Below are positions 58,001-64,000 of a DNA stretch of 64,000 nt, one piece after another. The stretch lies in the NCBI GenBank assembly GCA_029204225.1, contig CM055097.1, positions 53,251,592 through 53,315,591 on the forward strand, in the 5' to 3' direction. The notes beneath the pieces were generated by a model. That model worked only from the letters and a program-made list of their open reading frames with translations. It was not told where the DNA came from and made no database searches. The DNA comes from Diphasiastrum complanatum. Lineage: Eukaryota > Streptophyta > Lycopodiopsida > Lycopodiales > Lycopodiaceae. The position numbers and the translations under genes were made by a program. How positions within the stretch are numbered: the stretch's first letter is position 1; the number at the start of each line of letters is the position of its first letter.

Positions 58001-60788
58001 AAGCTGAGATTTTGCATCGACGTGATGATCAAGATTTTATCGGTAACAAGATCTATCTTATATCATTTGAGATTTTGCAAGACCTCTAAAAGTGCTTGGG
58101 AAACACTTTTAAAGATCTACCGAATAAAGGATTCATCATCATGCTTTCTCCTCTCTATTTCATCGTCTTTGAAGGTAGAAGGGCAAAGCCTATGTTACAT
58201 CGTGAGCATCCTATTATGCATCGGGAACGGCCTGTGGAAGGTTTTTGGACAACAAGGTTCACATTTGGAACACTTTGGACAACAAAGTGTTGGTGATTTT
58301 GTGGCTGTTGGACAGCCTGCTGCAGCCTCTTGTTGGCTTTCCGAGTCTTTGTGAGATAACAAAGCATCTTTTTACCTTGGAGGAAACACACGTGCCTCAC
58401 CAAATCAGTACCTTATGCTGATTTTCCTGTTTTGATGCTTACTTCTTATGATGACGGTGTTGTCTTACCTAGTGTTGGTGAGCAGATCATTGATAGTAAG
58501 ATTCGGGAGGATGTGATGGTAAAAGAGTATCATACTCTTCTTTATGTTTCTTGTGGTAAGAAGACTTATGGAATCATGTGGGAACCATTGATGGATTGCA
58601 AATCCATATTTCGGCTTGTGGCTGGTTTTTTGGTTACCTACTTTGGATGGAGCATGCTTGTCTTCACTCTTCGACTTGATGCTATCGCACTTCGTATTCT
58701 ACATCGGGCATGATTGGGGCTGAGATTTCGACTACTTCGACTACCTCAAGCTGAAGTTTTTTTGGCGGCATTAAGCTTGGACAGCATGCTACATCTTTTC
58801 TTTTTCGGCTACATGGAGTTTTGGGCAGCATGCAACACTTTGCATTTTTGTTACAATTTTTCATACTTCATGTCATGTTATGTTTTTTACATTATCATTT
58901 AAGGAGGGTGTTAGAAATAATAAATGATAATGTTAGTTTCCCATGGGCTACTTTGACCCAAAAGGGCGAGACTTGTGTAACCATGGGTTAGGTTTATTAT
59001 TTAGACCATGTTAAGTCAGTTTTAGTTAAGTTGGACCCAATTTTGGTCTAGTAGTAACTCGTGGGTCCAAGTAAACTCTAATTATGTTAAGGGACCCTAT
59101 CTTGACTTTTGGGAGTGCCCTATAATTAGTAGTGGGTTTGGAAGGTTCTAGAACTTAGAGTTTGGAAGAGTCTAGGCCCTTGGAAGGCCTATTTATGTGT
59201 ACTCATTGTTCATTTGTAATTCATTCCCTTTCAAGCATTGCTACTACTTTCTCTCTCCTTGAGGGCGCCGAACCCTCTCTCTCTCTTCTTCTTCTTCTTC
59301 TTTTATATGGAAATTGAATGTTAGAAGGATCTTGGCACTTTGATTTCCTACATGGCTTTTCCTTGTCACATAGGCTTCCACCTTAGCCCCTTGGCCATCT
59401 CTTAGCAATGAGCCAGGTGGCCCTCAGGCCCCTTCCCCCCCCTGCCTTTTGTTTCTCTTTCTGTCCAGACTTCTCATCGCTGGAAAACAGAGAAAGTACA
59501 GGGCAAAAATTCATTTCTTGCTCAGGGAGGGTCCCGATAATGCCAACTATCAAGTAGAAAGGGATCGGAATACAGAAGCGCTGTCTTCTGCCACCTGTCC
59601 GGATCTGGACAATGCCATGTGGCAGTTTTTAAAGGTACTTTTTGAAGACCATCGCTGGTCAGGCAGCGAACAACTTCTTCCAAGTTTTCTTCGCTGAGGA
59701 GGGCACATAAAAATAGATCGTTTCCTGAAATTGAGCGGAACTGCTCCTCAGATCCTAGCCACGTGTCCTTTCCTGGACAGTGCCATGTGGCAGGTCTCTA
59801 CTGGGTCCCTAAACTGTTTTTTTTAAACTTTGATTCTTCAAAATTCAACAAAAAACAGCGGAAGGGAAACACTAAAAAGTGCATAAAAAATGCATTTAAA
59901 GCCCATTTTGAATTCCGTCAAAAGCACCGAAACTTACAAGAAAACTACTACGGATCAATGCACATGCTTTCAGCATGCAGTGGCTTTGATACCGTATGTT
60001 ACAATCTACTACTTACTGCAAACCTCCAGGTGCCGGTTAACCATAAGAGACCGAATAATACACGTTCCACTCCGCCATAGGACCTAATCCGGGTCCACCC
60101 TCCGTGCCCTGACCTGTGACCCCGATCAAGCGGGATCCGACGTCCAACACGGCGTCCCATACCACCGCCTAGGCTCTCTGCCATCTCCTGCCTCAAGCTA
60201 GCATACATCCTAGCCGTGCACACGCTCTCCACCCACCTCCTAGGTAGATAGAATGGATGGCAAATGAGTCCTCCTCCCCTTGTATACCTCCAAGGAGGGA
60301 GAGACTCCAAGCCATGTGCACACCTAGATCATGACACGTGGTAACTATGCAGGTTCACGAGTCACTGGTCAAGTCTACATGCCCAGTCATCGTCCAGTCT
60401 CAAGTTTAGGGTTGGGACCCATGGGAGTTGGGTCCCTAACACTCCTACCACCTCTTACAATGATTGGACCACTTACGTCTATCGGATTCAGGCCGACTTC
60501 GATACTTCGAAGTCTCCCCTACTTGATCACAGCTATGAAGTCACTGGATCGGGACTATCGATTCCATGGCCATGCACAGACTAGATAGACTTGTAAATTA
60601 TAATGTGTTGAAGCGTATTCAGAGCGTAATTTAGATCATTTAGATCAACACAACATTATCAGTCATAAGAACATTTTAATCTATGAATGAATGAATCTGC
60701 ATGGCATGAAAGAAAGATCAAACAACTACTTGTTTTGGGCATCATCCCCTTTTTTTTCTGCGGTGTCCACTTCTTTCTTCGTTCTGGA

Positions 60789-60843
<55 letters not shown>

Positions 60844-63043
60844 GCCTTGTTGGTGCAGGTTTCCTGCGTCTGCTTTTTTTTTCTTTGTTAAAAACTACGA
60901 TTTTTTTTTTCTTTGCCCTGGCCTCGTTCCGGAAGGGGAAACTAAGAACCAAAGACACTGGTTTTTTCCATTTTCAATCCAACACAGCATTTTCTTCTTG
61001 TTTTTCTCAGATAGACAACTCAAATTTATATGTTCCAAATCACACTTTTTTTCTTTAGCACACACTTACCAAAGACTCTTTTCTTGTGGCACCAAAATTT
61101 CCACCTCTTAGGATAGATGCATCACGTTCTGGAACACGCCAGAATTTTAGGTCGTTCTGGAGCAGAAAGTTTTTTAATTTTTATGAAATAAACATTTTTT
61201 TTTTGTAAAAGTTTTTAGGTATCTTAGGGGGAAAAAGAAAAGCTTAGAAAGTGCAAAAAATAGTGATAGGTATTAGGTATTAGAAATATGAATTATACGG
61301 AAGAGGTTAGGTAGGCGAACACAAACAATTTTGGCGCTTTGCAAAAGCGTATAGAATCGGTTCAGAGCTAGAGCCTAATTCAACACGGGTTAACAGTCAT
61401 AGAAAGAATTTATTCTACGAATAAGTTATATGCATAGCATGAATCAACTGATCAGAGAGAATGGAATGATGCATTCAAAACAATATGACAGGACTCAAGT
61501 TATCGGAACAGTAATCAAAATAATGATTAAGAGTACAAGTTTGAATGCAGACAGAGTCGAGCCTCTTACACATTCTCTTACATGCTCATCTTCATCTTCT
61601 TGTCAACAATACTTTTGTTTTCTGTTATAAATTCGAAGCATTGTTGATTTTTTGCCCATTGATGCCCTTATTTTCATATTTACTTCATTAGTACCAGTTA
61701 AAGTTCATTCCATTCTTTCACGATGCACTTTTCTGTGTTATTCATCAACCTTGCCTCCTCCTTTTAGTATCTCCAGATATTTCAACATGCTCTTTCCTGT
61801 TGGAGCGTCTATCATCTATTATAATCTTCCAAATCCCAATTTTAGCCAATCTGCAAGGAATAATTATCCAAATCGCATCTTTCTAAATTCTAACTTCCAG
61901 TGGCTGGCAACCTATACAAGATTCTTTACAGGATCGGATATAAGTGATTTTGCACCTTTGTTTGATGCTTGCGTAGCTGTACGACCAACTTAGAGCCTGT
62001 TGACTTCATAAGTACTGACAACTGAGACAGTTCCAAGATGGAGTTGCTTTCAGTTTTTCCAAAACAATTCTTGAAACTGGCCATAACACAGTTGTGCAGT
62101 CTGAAATTGATTTGCTTGTGCTCTAAACTGTGATGTTCAACCTGTAGGACTATCTGCAGTGTGGGTCTGACTACCATGAGCTTTAAACATACATGCCAAA
62201 TTTTGTTTTTATACGGGCTGTTTGCTTGGAAAAGCAGAAATTTTCCTGTAGTACGTGCTTTGGATTACCCGAGCAACTAAAATGTGGCTGATACTTGATC
62301 ATGCAACCTGTAATCCTCCTAAACGGGCTGCAAACTTTATTATCCAGCCTATAACTGGGCAAAATTGAGCTGGTGCTGCTAGAAAAACTTATGAACAAAC
62401 CTGTAAATTGTTTAATCTTCTTATAAACTAACTGTGCGGCTTGTAGTGGATTGTATGGGCAGTAAATTGCTCAAATTGGCCTGCAACGCTGTTTAGGCTG
62501 TGGCTTAACTAAGTTAGGTTCTCCACGAAATTAGCCTTGGTATTAACGTGTTTTTATGATTACTTTTATTCAAGCTTTACAGAATAGGGTAGGATTGCAA
62601 TACAAGAATTTTTAATACTGGTATGGCTTGAACGTATAAGACTTCGACTTCCTGGCTTCAAAAGCATCTCTGTTTCACATAAATTTGATAAGAACAGATT
62701 TGTCTTGTACAGAGCACTTGGTATATCTCAAAAACATGAGTTTCGTTAAAAATCATGTTCTGTTCTCTGCACTTTTTTAAGATTACTCAACTAAGTTGTT
62801 AAGCTCTTTCTTGAGTTAATGTTCCACACTTGTAAATCTTACTTCCCCACAGGTTTTTTGCAGATTATTACAAAATTCACAAATTGACATTGTTTTACTC
62901 TATTCTATTCTTTTCTAATCTCATTATATTATGTTCTAATCTAGTCTAACAAATTTACATTCTATTCTATCATCGTATCATATGAAATCTATTGTGACAA
63001 AATCACAAATTATTATCATTATTGTAACATTACTAACAAATTG

Positions 63044-63137
<94 letters not shown>

Positions 63138-63234
63138 AGGATTATGCTTACTTTGTTACCATCGGTTGTATGCAGAACAATTCCTTTTGGATGGAACATT
63201 TTAACTGCAGGATATCTTGAAAGCACATTTTTGG
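28028..63234 (+). CDS. TMEM115: TMEM115 / rhomboid-like Golgi membrane protein, N-terminal three exons (continues past window)
   Basis: Join 28028-28054, 40932-41056, 63176-63234 so far: 211 nt, about 70 residues. Exon 1 encodes MSAPAASPL and ends in phase 0. Exon 2 encodes [18 protein letters not shown], then a hydrophobic segment, YLALVPG and a split Lys codon (phase 2). Exon 3 encodes [20 protein letters not shown]. The order TGFTRL.KGLA, first membrane helix, LALVP, TIPF.WN..TAGY.E is that of plant and animal TMEM115, a multi-pass early-secretory/Golgi protein of the rhomboid-like superfamily implicated in Golgi-to-ER traffic. The rhomboid catalytic region would lie in exons outside the window. 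All junctions are GT..AG with matching phase. Introns are 12,877 and 22,119 bp, packed with retroelements. The 9-codon first exon is the least certain part. Confidence 0.8.
29655..29670 (-). other. minus-strand primer-binding site of an LTR element
   Basis: GCTCTGATACCA (29655-29666) is the reverse complement of the initiator-Met tRNA primer site. It is followed by TGTTGCACGC, a likely LTR edge. I could not find the other LTR border or any coding region; 28060-30300 is otherwise unassigned intron. Confidence 0.5.
30300..30760 (-). pseudogene. Ty1/copia RT-RNase H fragment
   Basis: The minus-strand frame 30395-30748 encodes [18 protein letters not shown], then [17 protein letters not shown] and [29 protein letters not shown], the Copia RT C-terminus. 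It continues into RNase H ([20 protein letters not shown], near 30320-30380). It is the same family as the copy at 25340. Confidence 0.85.
31590..31700 (+). pseudogene. gypsy integrase scrap
   Basis: [18 protein letters not shown] resembles the VVVDRLSKYAHFIP block around the first catalytic Asp of gypsy integrases. What follows, to 32220, is open but unrecognisable. Confidence 0.5.
32520..32660 (+). pseudogene. possible gypsy protease scrap
   Basis: A frame with one stop reads [31 protein letters not shown], resembling the retroelement protease pattern in which LFDTGAS normally carries the catalytic Asp. Here Gly is Lys, so it is dead. Confidence 0.4.
32755..32935 (-). pseudogene. gypsy RNase H scrap
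   Basis: The minus strand encodes [14 protein letters not shown], then, in a shifted frame, [20 protein letters not shown], the start of a gypsy RNase H. Confidence 0.65.
33018..34606 (-). pseudogene. Ty1/copia element, gag C-terminus to integrase (split copy)
   Basis: From right to left on the minus strand: a zinc-knuckle-like [13 protein letters not shown] with its first Cys lost (34265-34606), a gag-pre-integrase block [10 protein letters not shown] (33733-33996), an integrase core [27 protein letters not shown] and [10 protein letters not shown] (33486-33740), and [12 protein letters not shown]-type integrase/RT linker (33300-33360). Multiple frameshifts. Its gag N-terminus lies beyond the inserted element, at 38521-38977. 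Confidence 0.85.
35040..35540 (+). repeat. three degenerate ~170-bp tandem repeats
   Basis: Each copy contains a CAAATCTCAAGAGTGAGATT-like core, then TTGGG.CAAGAG..ATCCAAAAG.GGTGA, at about 35097, 35267 and 35435. They sit in the leader of the non-autonomous element. Confidence 0.7.
35704..36085 (+). pseudogene. broken gag-like zinc-knuckle region
   Basis: ATG at 35704 opens [24 protein letters not shown] and soon stops. The overlapping frame 35751-36119 encodes a Lys-rich stretch ([12 protein letters not shown]), then [13 protein letters not shown], a CCHC-like knuckle missing its last Cys. Probably one former gag frame broken by indels upstream of the 488-codon ORF. Confidence 0.5.
36086..37552 (+). 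CDS. 488-residue ORF of unknown function with internal duplication
   Basis: ATG to TGA, uninterrupted. Two diverged copies of a ~180-residue domain are visible, roughly residues 30-210 and 255-450. Paired blocks are [17 protein letters not shown] / [34 protein letters not shown] / [32 protein letters not shown] / [16 protein letters not shown] and SSISNVDDH / HSLANVDEP. No transmembrane segment, zinc finger or known retroelement domain is apparent. It fills most of an element that lacks pol. It may be a much-diverged gag or a captured host sequence. An intact frame in an otherwise broken element suggests recent function or a young insertion. Confidence 0.6.
   Translation: MSLESILLRTLEKFKFIVMIQEKPRKIKEEQSQNENSFIYALMKSYEELFCFEEIFVSQRWIKAILVECDALIDSKACFPCKLTLNMKSRKWKCLHNVFFVGFNKIMNDVFIHNAEDCKFSILKASCKLLMRISEASKVDTYIHKQVVSLIEMEILLDFNIRKIMPSCGDFWTYVSSISNVDDHMKCTLYDHVCCDHFETWRSWISIKEEHQEVDLEESSQGSSVLRIEEESPSQVMIPRRISRHMVELIWLTFQGKEEHISSSIHLMLASLMSFGESICFSETFAFQSWSKAILAEYGVSLENIVDVLNDMKLILDQLESKWLFHQMYALESCKSMSELSTHSVKNCLFSCIEANYKLFMRESESSSKETYLHNEVSSLIRSEINMVTKHEDMIQTLCYYSMHSLANVDEPNPRDLGNMMLDLCDSHESRRTLYFLMELQLFSRRRSFWINHMLQGWNKSMKEMLGWCKALKFIKKVNIKEALSWIW
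38521..38977 (-). pseudogene. Ty1/copia gag N-terminus of the same split element
   Basis: The minus frame starting at 38977 encodes [18 protein letters not shown], then [19 protein letters not shown], then [19 protein letters not shown], the Copia gag (UBN2-type) domain. It breaks exactly where the 34607-38520 element is inserted. Confidence 0.88.
38978..40931. other. intron sequence without recognised genes
   Basis: Only short frames. It contains a tandem duplication: 40139-40253 and 40254-40375 both begin CACAGGGTGTAAGTATGTATG and end GCCAAATATGTCA. Confidence 0.6.
40932..41056 (+). CDS. TMEM115: TMEM115-like exon 2
   Basis: The acceptor is TTTCTTTCAG|GTGGGAGG and the donor GGAAA|GTAAGC. 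It encodes 41 codons plus two bases, including the conserved GFTRL.KGL motif and a membrane helix ([18 protein letters not shown]) followed by DYLALVPG. The 39.0-40.9 kb stretch before it shows no gene. Confidence 0.9.
41057..42220. other. start of TMEM115-like intron 2, no gene seen
   Basis: AT-rich DNA with no frames or repeats that I can assign. A TGTTGGAAATGG motif at 42019 could be an LTR start, but no partner was found. Confidence 0.4.
42221..42613 (+). other. 130-codon ORF of unknown origin preceding Copia gag
   Basis: An ATG-initiated open frame with fairly balanced composition ([20 protein letters not shown] near the start) whose end overlaps the Copia gag start in another frame. 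It may be leader sequence of the Copia element. I do not recognise it. Confidence 0.25.
42589..45335 (+). pseudogene. Ty1/copia element with internal deletion
   Basis: The gag ATG at 42589 is split by a foldback insertion (42609-43333) and resumes at 43342 as [20 protein letters not shown]. Then follow the gag domain (43508-43948, one TAG), a [14 protein letters not shown] zinc knuckle (44054-44095), the protease DSGATSH (44235 on), gag-pre-integrase [11 protein letters not shown], and integrase [14 protein letters not shown] and [10 protein letters not shown] (to about 45055). It jumps directly to the RT N-terminus ([21 protein letters not shown], 45085-45330). Most of integrase and RT are missing, and no LTRs were found. 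Confidence 0.88.
42609..43333. mobile_element. hAT-like foldback element in Copia gag
   Basis: Flanked by a perfect 8-bp duplication ATTCAGAC (42601-42608, 43334-43341). The ends CATAGTTGTAGCG and CGCTGCATCTATA are 13-bp inverted repeats with three mismatches. GCGATTC/GAATCGCG palindromes lie just inside both ends. The core has G/C homopolymer blocks (42840-42930). No transposase is encoded. The 8-bp duplication fits the hAT superfamily; assignment is inference. Confidence 0.8.
45336..46079. other. AT-rich spacer
   Basis: Between the Copia remnant and the TRIM element. No open frame or repeat that I can assign. Confidence 0.4.
46110..46181 (-). tRNA. tRNA-like cloverleaf inside the left TRIM LTR
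   Basis: Same sequence as the right-LTR copy except two transitions: one in the acceptor 3' strand (TTTGTCC) and one in the B box (GGTTCAAATCC). Confidence 0.75.
46369..46440 (-). tRNA. tRNA-like cloverleaf inside the right TRIM LTR
   Basis: On the minus strand it starts GGGCGGATAGCTCAGTGG, giving acceptor strand GGGCGGA and an A-box-like D arm. It ends in a T arm CTGGG-TTCGAAT-CCTAG and acceptor strand TCTGTCC. All seven acceptor pairs form (two G-U), and T-stem pairing is complete. The B box GGTTCGAATCC matches consensus exactly. The anticodon arm is one nucleotide too long and lacks U33, so a functional tRNA is unlikely; a Pol III promoter is plausible. Confidence 0.8.
46483..46970. other. 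spacer with no recognised feature
   Basis: Between the TRIM and the left end of the gypsy nest. Nothing was recognised. Confidence 0.4.
47100..50600 (-). pseudogene. gypsy pol (protease to integrase)
   Basis: Minus strand, right to left: a protease-end/linker ([10 protein letters not shown], 50131-50550), RT ([45 protein letters not shown] and the catalytic YFDD, 49490-50180), RT thumb ([12 protein letters not shown], 48889-49083), RNase H ([31 protein letters not shown], 48411-48845), the integrase zinc region ([20 protein letters not shown]) and integrase core ([32 protein letters not shown], 47468-48190), then an integrase C-terminus to about 47100. Several frameshifts and stops. No chromodomain was found. 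Confidence 0.9.
49091..49493 (+). mobile_element. solo LTR in gypsy RT
   Basis: It starts TGTTAGAAT and ends ATTCTAACA, a perfect inversion, and is flanked by perfect ATATG duplications (49086-49090, 49494-49498). Removing it with one ATATG copy restores the RT sequence ...FAKES, then [13 protein letters not shown]. It has no internal region. Confidence 0.92.
50600..51125 (-). pseudogene. short gypsy gag remnant
   Basis: The minus strand encodes [15 protein letters not shown] near 51110, a Lys-rich stretch, then [17 protein letters not shown], a zinc knuckle whose second Cys is Ser. The capsid portion is missing. It reads toward the protease region. Confidence 0.65.
52544..52850 (-). pseudogene. 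integrase C-terminal tail and chromodomain
   Basis: The minus strand reads [24 protein letters not shown] (integrase C-terminal region), then [24 protein letters not shown] and ENATWE, a chromodomain with its aromatic cage positions. It is out of frame with the polyprotein and follows its stop directly. Chromodomains steer integration to marked chromatin. Confidence 0.88.
52851..54908 (-). CDS. chromovirus protease-RT-RNase H polyprotein (integrase missing)
   Basis: 685 codons, uninterrupted. The protease begins [10 protein letters not shown], with Asp where the catalytic triad usually has Ser or Thr. RT blocks are [46 protein letters not shown] and the [10 protein letters not shown] active site, then [15 protein letters not shown] and [13 protein letters not shown]. 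RNase H carries [25 protein letters not shown] and TDHESLRYL. After LSRMPMINE it runs into an unusual acidic, Ser-rich tail ([15 protein letters not shown]) and a stop where integrase should begin. An intact frame of this length suggests a young copy. Confidence 0.93.
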   Translation of the reverse strand: MVDDGATHNFTNYTLVKKLKLPEVPSQHRYIVSLAKGEDKKIWKTMVSDLNLGIQGYQDEINFQIMHLDRTDIVLGRDWLYSLGPSLHRNYQENTLSFQHKGRDIQLHGEHDVPNSPMVCSSELCQLIGDEDHQVFLCDFQFILEVSISNSIQQKISKLETLLSKFKDVFPEDLPHGLPPSREVDHVINLVPGTAPVSKPPYRVSRTEDELTYYLGKGQIQTSSSPWASPVLLVKKKEGSMRLCVDYRALNKVTIKNKYPMPRADELFEQLDGAKFFSKIDLRSGYHQVRIKSEDVSKTAFRTLHSHYEFKVMPFGLTNAPATFMTLMNSVLRPYLGKFVVVFLDDILVYSKMRKEHLKHLRKVFRLLRKHKLYAKQSKCEFFVEEVAYLGHIISSNGIKMDPNKVKAILSWLRPQNILELKIFLGLAGYYRRFVKEYAQIAIPMTNLLKGKGKEFIWESAQQESFDALKTALATARVLKVVDSNQPFVVETDASDFAVGVVLTQGGRPVAFESKKLEPTQTRYSAYEKELFSIVHALKTWRHYLYGANFEVLTDHESLRYLCNQPELRGRKARWTELMQEFDMSIRYRRGKFNTVADALSRMPMINELSFTQIRNELLESLRGKCQHDAFFSTIWNSVQSRQLPTPEPVPGAGASSSKNTAASVEDDDESEYTSSDDVTRRGHL
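54921..56189 (-). pseudogene. chromovirus gag (frameshifted)
   Basis: The ATG at 56189 opens [19 protein letters not shown]. After a frameshift near 55990 the frame continues [17 protein letters not shown]. The capsid block [15 protein letters not shown]...[13 protein letters not shown] lies at 55638-55865. A TAG at 55635-55637 interrupts before [16 protein letters not shown]. 54921-55538 carries [18 protein letters not shown] and the zinc knuckle [14 protein letters not shown]. It ends at TAG (54921-54923), in the same frame as pol. Confidence 0.88.
57911..58354 (+). pseudogene. degenerate Copia-like gag N-terminus
   Basis: [31 protein letters not shown] resembles the LDGTNYSSWSFKLR opening of Copia gag proteins. 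[11 protein letters not shown] matches the later AW..L...Y block. The rest is off-frame. No pol follows before the 3' LTR. Confidence 0.6.
59353..59996 (-). other. leader region of the host gypsy
   Basis: Lies between the nested element and the host primer site. It holds two related blocks (GGACAATGCCATGTGGCAG near 59608, GGACAGTGCCATGTGGCAG near 59776). No gene. Confidence 0.5.
60793..60841. repeat. (CT)n microsatellite
   Basis: About 24 CT units in TMEM115-like intron 2. Confidence 0.97.
60842..63048. other. distal TMEM115-like intron 2, no gene seen
   Basis: T-rich runs and short open frames on both strands, no domain recognised. 60442-60792 likewise holds nothing assignable apart from a purine tract on the minus strand next to the host LTR. 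Confidence 0.4.
63049..63132. repeat. (GA)n microsatellite upstream of TMEM115-like exon 3
   Basis: Forty-two uninterrupted GA units ending 43 bp before the exon. On the sense strand this is a pure purine tract close to the 3' splice site, where pyrimidines are usual. Confidence 0.98.
63176..63234 (+). CDS. TMEM115: TMEM115-like exon 3
   Basis: The acceptor GTATGCAG|A completes the Lys codon left by exon 2. The exon encodes [19 protein letters not shown] and ends in phase 1 at TTGG|GTGTAT. A (GA)n tract ends only 43 bp upstream of the exon. Confidence 0.9.
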
Positions 63235-63439
63235 GTGTATGTACTTTTACCTTGTTTTCAATCTTTCCTCTTTCTGCTTTGTGTTTTCCTTGATATCTTA
63301 GAGAATTGCATGCATATTGTGCATCCATATTTTTTGGCCGTGTTTGTTTTTCTTTGTCTCAAGCATGTGTATCCACATTGTCTTAGTTTGATTTGTGCTT
63401 CTTTGAAGCTATGTACTAGAAGTTTCAAGGATCTTTCGT

Positions 63440-63763
63440 GCAGTATACATTAGCTAACTCACAGGCTCAGCATCAATCAAATTCACACAATAGCAAAAAG
63501 AGAGAGCACACACCAACACAAGAAGCACTTTGTGAACTGTATTGACTAAGAGAGGAAAACAAAGTACATATATACACTAGTATTTTGGGGGTTCCGCTGC
63601 ATGGCTTGTTGGACCCCGTTACGGCACGTGTGTCCCGACTTACTACTTATTGTACCGTAAAGATGACACTAACACGTACTCATGTATAGAGTGAAGTAAA
63701 AACTGCAAAAAATGGAAATAAAGGTCGAGTGTCCAAATAAATAGGACTTACACAATCTGACAC
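63440..63763 (-). mobile_element. Copia LTR, minus orientation (distal border approximate)
   Basis: The LTR start TGTCAGATTG (minus) lies at about 63763, directly after the minus purine tract ACTTAAGGGAGAG. The other border is uncertain. Confidence 0.55.
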
Positions 63764-64000
63764 TCTCCCTTAAGTCCTAGTTTATTTTACTTATAGAGCT
63801 TTTCTCTAAAAAATTCAAACTTATCAATGTTTAGAGCTTTAGCAAGTGTGTTTGCTAGCTAATTCTCTGCAATGCACTATTAGCAACTTTTTCTCTAATG
63901 AAATGATATTTAATTTCTATATGCTTTGTGCGTGCATGAAACACAGGATTCTTAGCTGGCTGAATAGCACTTGGCTATCACACCTGATTACTGTAGGCTT
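63764..64000 (-). pseudogene. Ty1/copia RNase H C-terminus, runs off the window
   Basis: The minus strand gives [20 protein letters not shown], then, after breaks, KALNIDKFEFFREKL, the standard end of a Copia polyprotein just before the purine tract and LTR. It sits in the next TMEM115-like intron or downstream. Confidence 0.8.

Larger units (their letters stand above)
51360..59352 (+). mobile_element. plus-strand non-autonomous LTR element with gag-like remnant
   Basis: The 5' LTR is 51360-51817 and the 3' LTR 58909-59352, nearly identical, both TGTTAGAAAT...TTCCTACA. A perfect target duplication TGGCT flanks it (51355-51359, 59353-59357). The primer site TGGTATCAGATCC is at 51818-51830 and the purine tract TTTAAGGAGGG at 58898-58908. 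Without the nested chromovirus its interior is only about 1.8 kb. The LTRs contain a TTCTTCTTC-rich leader. Confidence 0.93.
46971..60441 (-). mobile_element. minus-strand Ty3/gypsy element hosting nested insertions
   Basis: The right (5') LTR is 59997-60441, next to a minus primer-like site (RC of GGCTTTGATACCGTA, 59982-59996). The left (3') LTR copy at 46971 to about 47090 is truncated and matches the first ~110 bp of it. Flanks GTCCT (46966-46970) and CTCCT (60442-60446) may be a target duplication with one mismatch. Removing the solo LTR at 49091-49493 and the element at 51360-59352 restores gag-protease-RT-RNase H-integrase order on the minus strand. Confidence 0.8.

Noticed and set aside
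60442-60460. Minus-strand purine tract beyond the host gypsy LTR, suggesting a second joined element
   Set aside because: CTCCT next to the LTR also fits a target duplication of GTCCT, and no internal gypsy sequence follows. Too weak to call.
62982-63293. Arg-Glu repeat protein and the antisense Leu-Ser repeat protein around 63050
   Set aside because: Translations of the GA microsatellite. Only the short downstream part (exon 3) is real.

Overview
This looks like nuclear DNA of a land plant with a large, retrotransposon-filled genome. The closely repeated PLS-type pentatricopeptide (PPR) gene, introns of 6.5, 12.9 and 22 kb, long GA/CT microsatellites and nested LTR retrotransposons fit a homosporous fern best. 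That placement is inference from style; nothing in the window is a species marker. No bacterial genes, rRNA genes or CRISPR arrays were seen.

Two host genes can be assembled across introns by matching splice phases, both on the + strand. The first runs from 1212 to 11221 in six exons (1212-1497, 1684-1763, 8301-8457, 8594-8673, 8884-9029, 9166-11221). It encodes a 934-residue protein with a putative organelle transit peptide, two PDF motifs of the organellar single-stranded DNA-binding (OSB) family, and a 684-residue PLS-class PPR tract. It stops exactly at the conserved Trp of the E region, and a frameshifted E remnant follows the stop. The second gene starts at 28028 and leaves the window. 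Exons 28028-28054, 40932-41056 and 63176-63234 encode the N-terminus of a TMEM115 / rhomboid-like Golgi membrane protein, split by two giant introns.

Most of the rest is mobile DNA inside or between these genes. The 6.5-kb PPR-gene intron holds a gypsy LTR relic, a complete non-autonomous LTR element (3935-7795) and a small foldback element (7963-8181). Between the genes lie decayed gypsy copies arranged as a ~2-kb-arm inverted repeat (15.7-20.6 kb) and Copia fragments with one full LTR (25946-27089). One Copia fragment carries a perfect hairpin.

Intron 1 of the TMEM115-like gene contains Copia and gypsy fragments. One minus-strand Copia is split by a second non-autonomous LTR element (34607-38520) that carries a 488-codon ORF with an internal duplication. 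Intron 2 contains a Copia copy interrupted by a hAT-like foldback element, a complete 403-bp TRIM whose 144-bp LTRs contain a tRNA-like cloverleaf, and a three-level nest. In that nest a minus gypsy (46971-60441) carries a solo LTR and a plus non-autonomous element (51360-59352), which in turn carries a minus chromovirus (52175-57432). Most insertions have visible target-site duplications.

The strongest candidates for something undescribed are the PDF-PPR fusion gene, the TRIM with a tRNA-like gene inside its LTR, and the duplicated-domain ORF of the second non-autonomous element.
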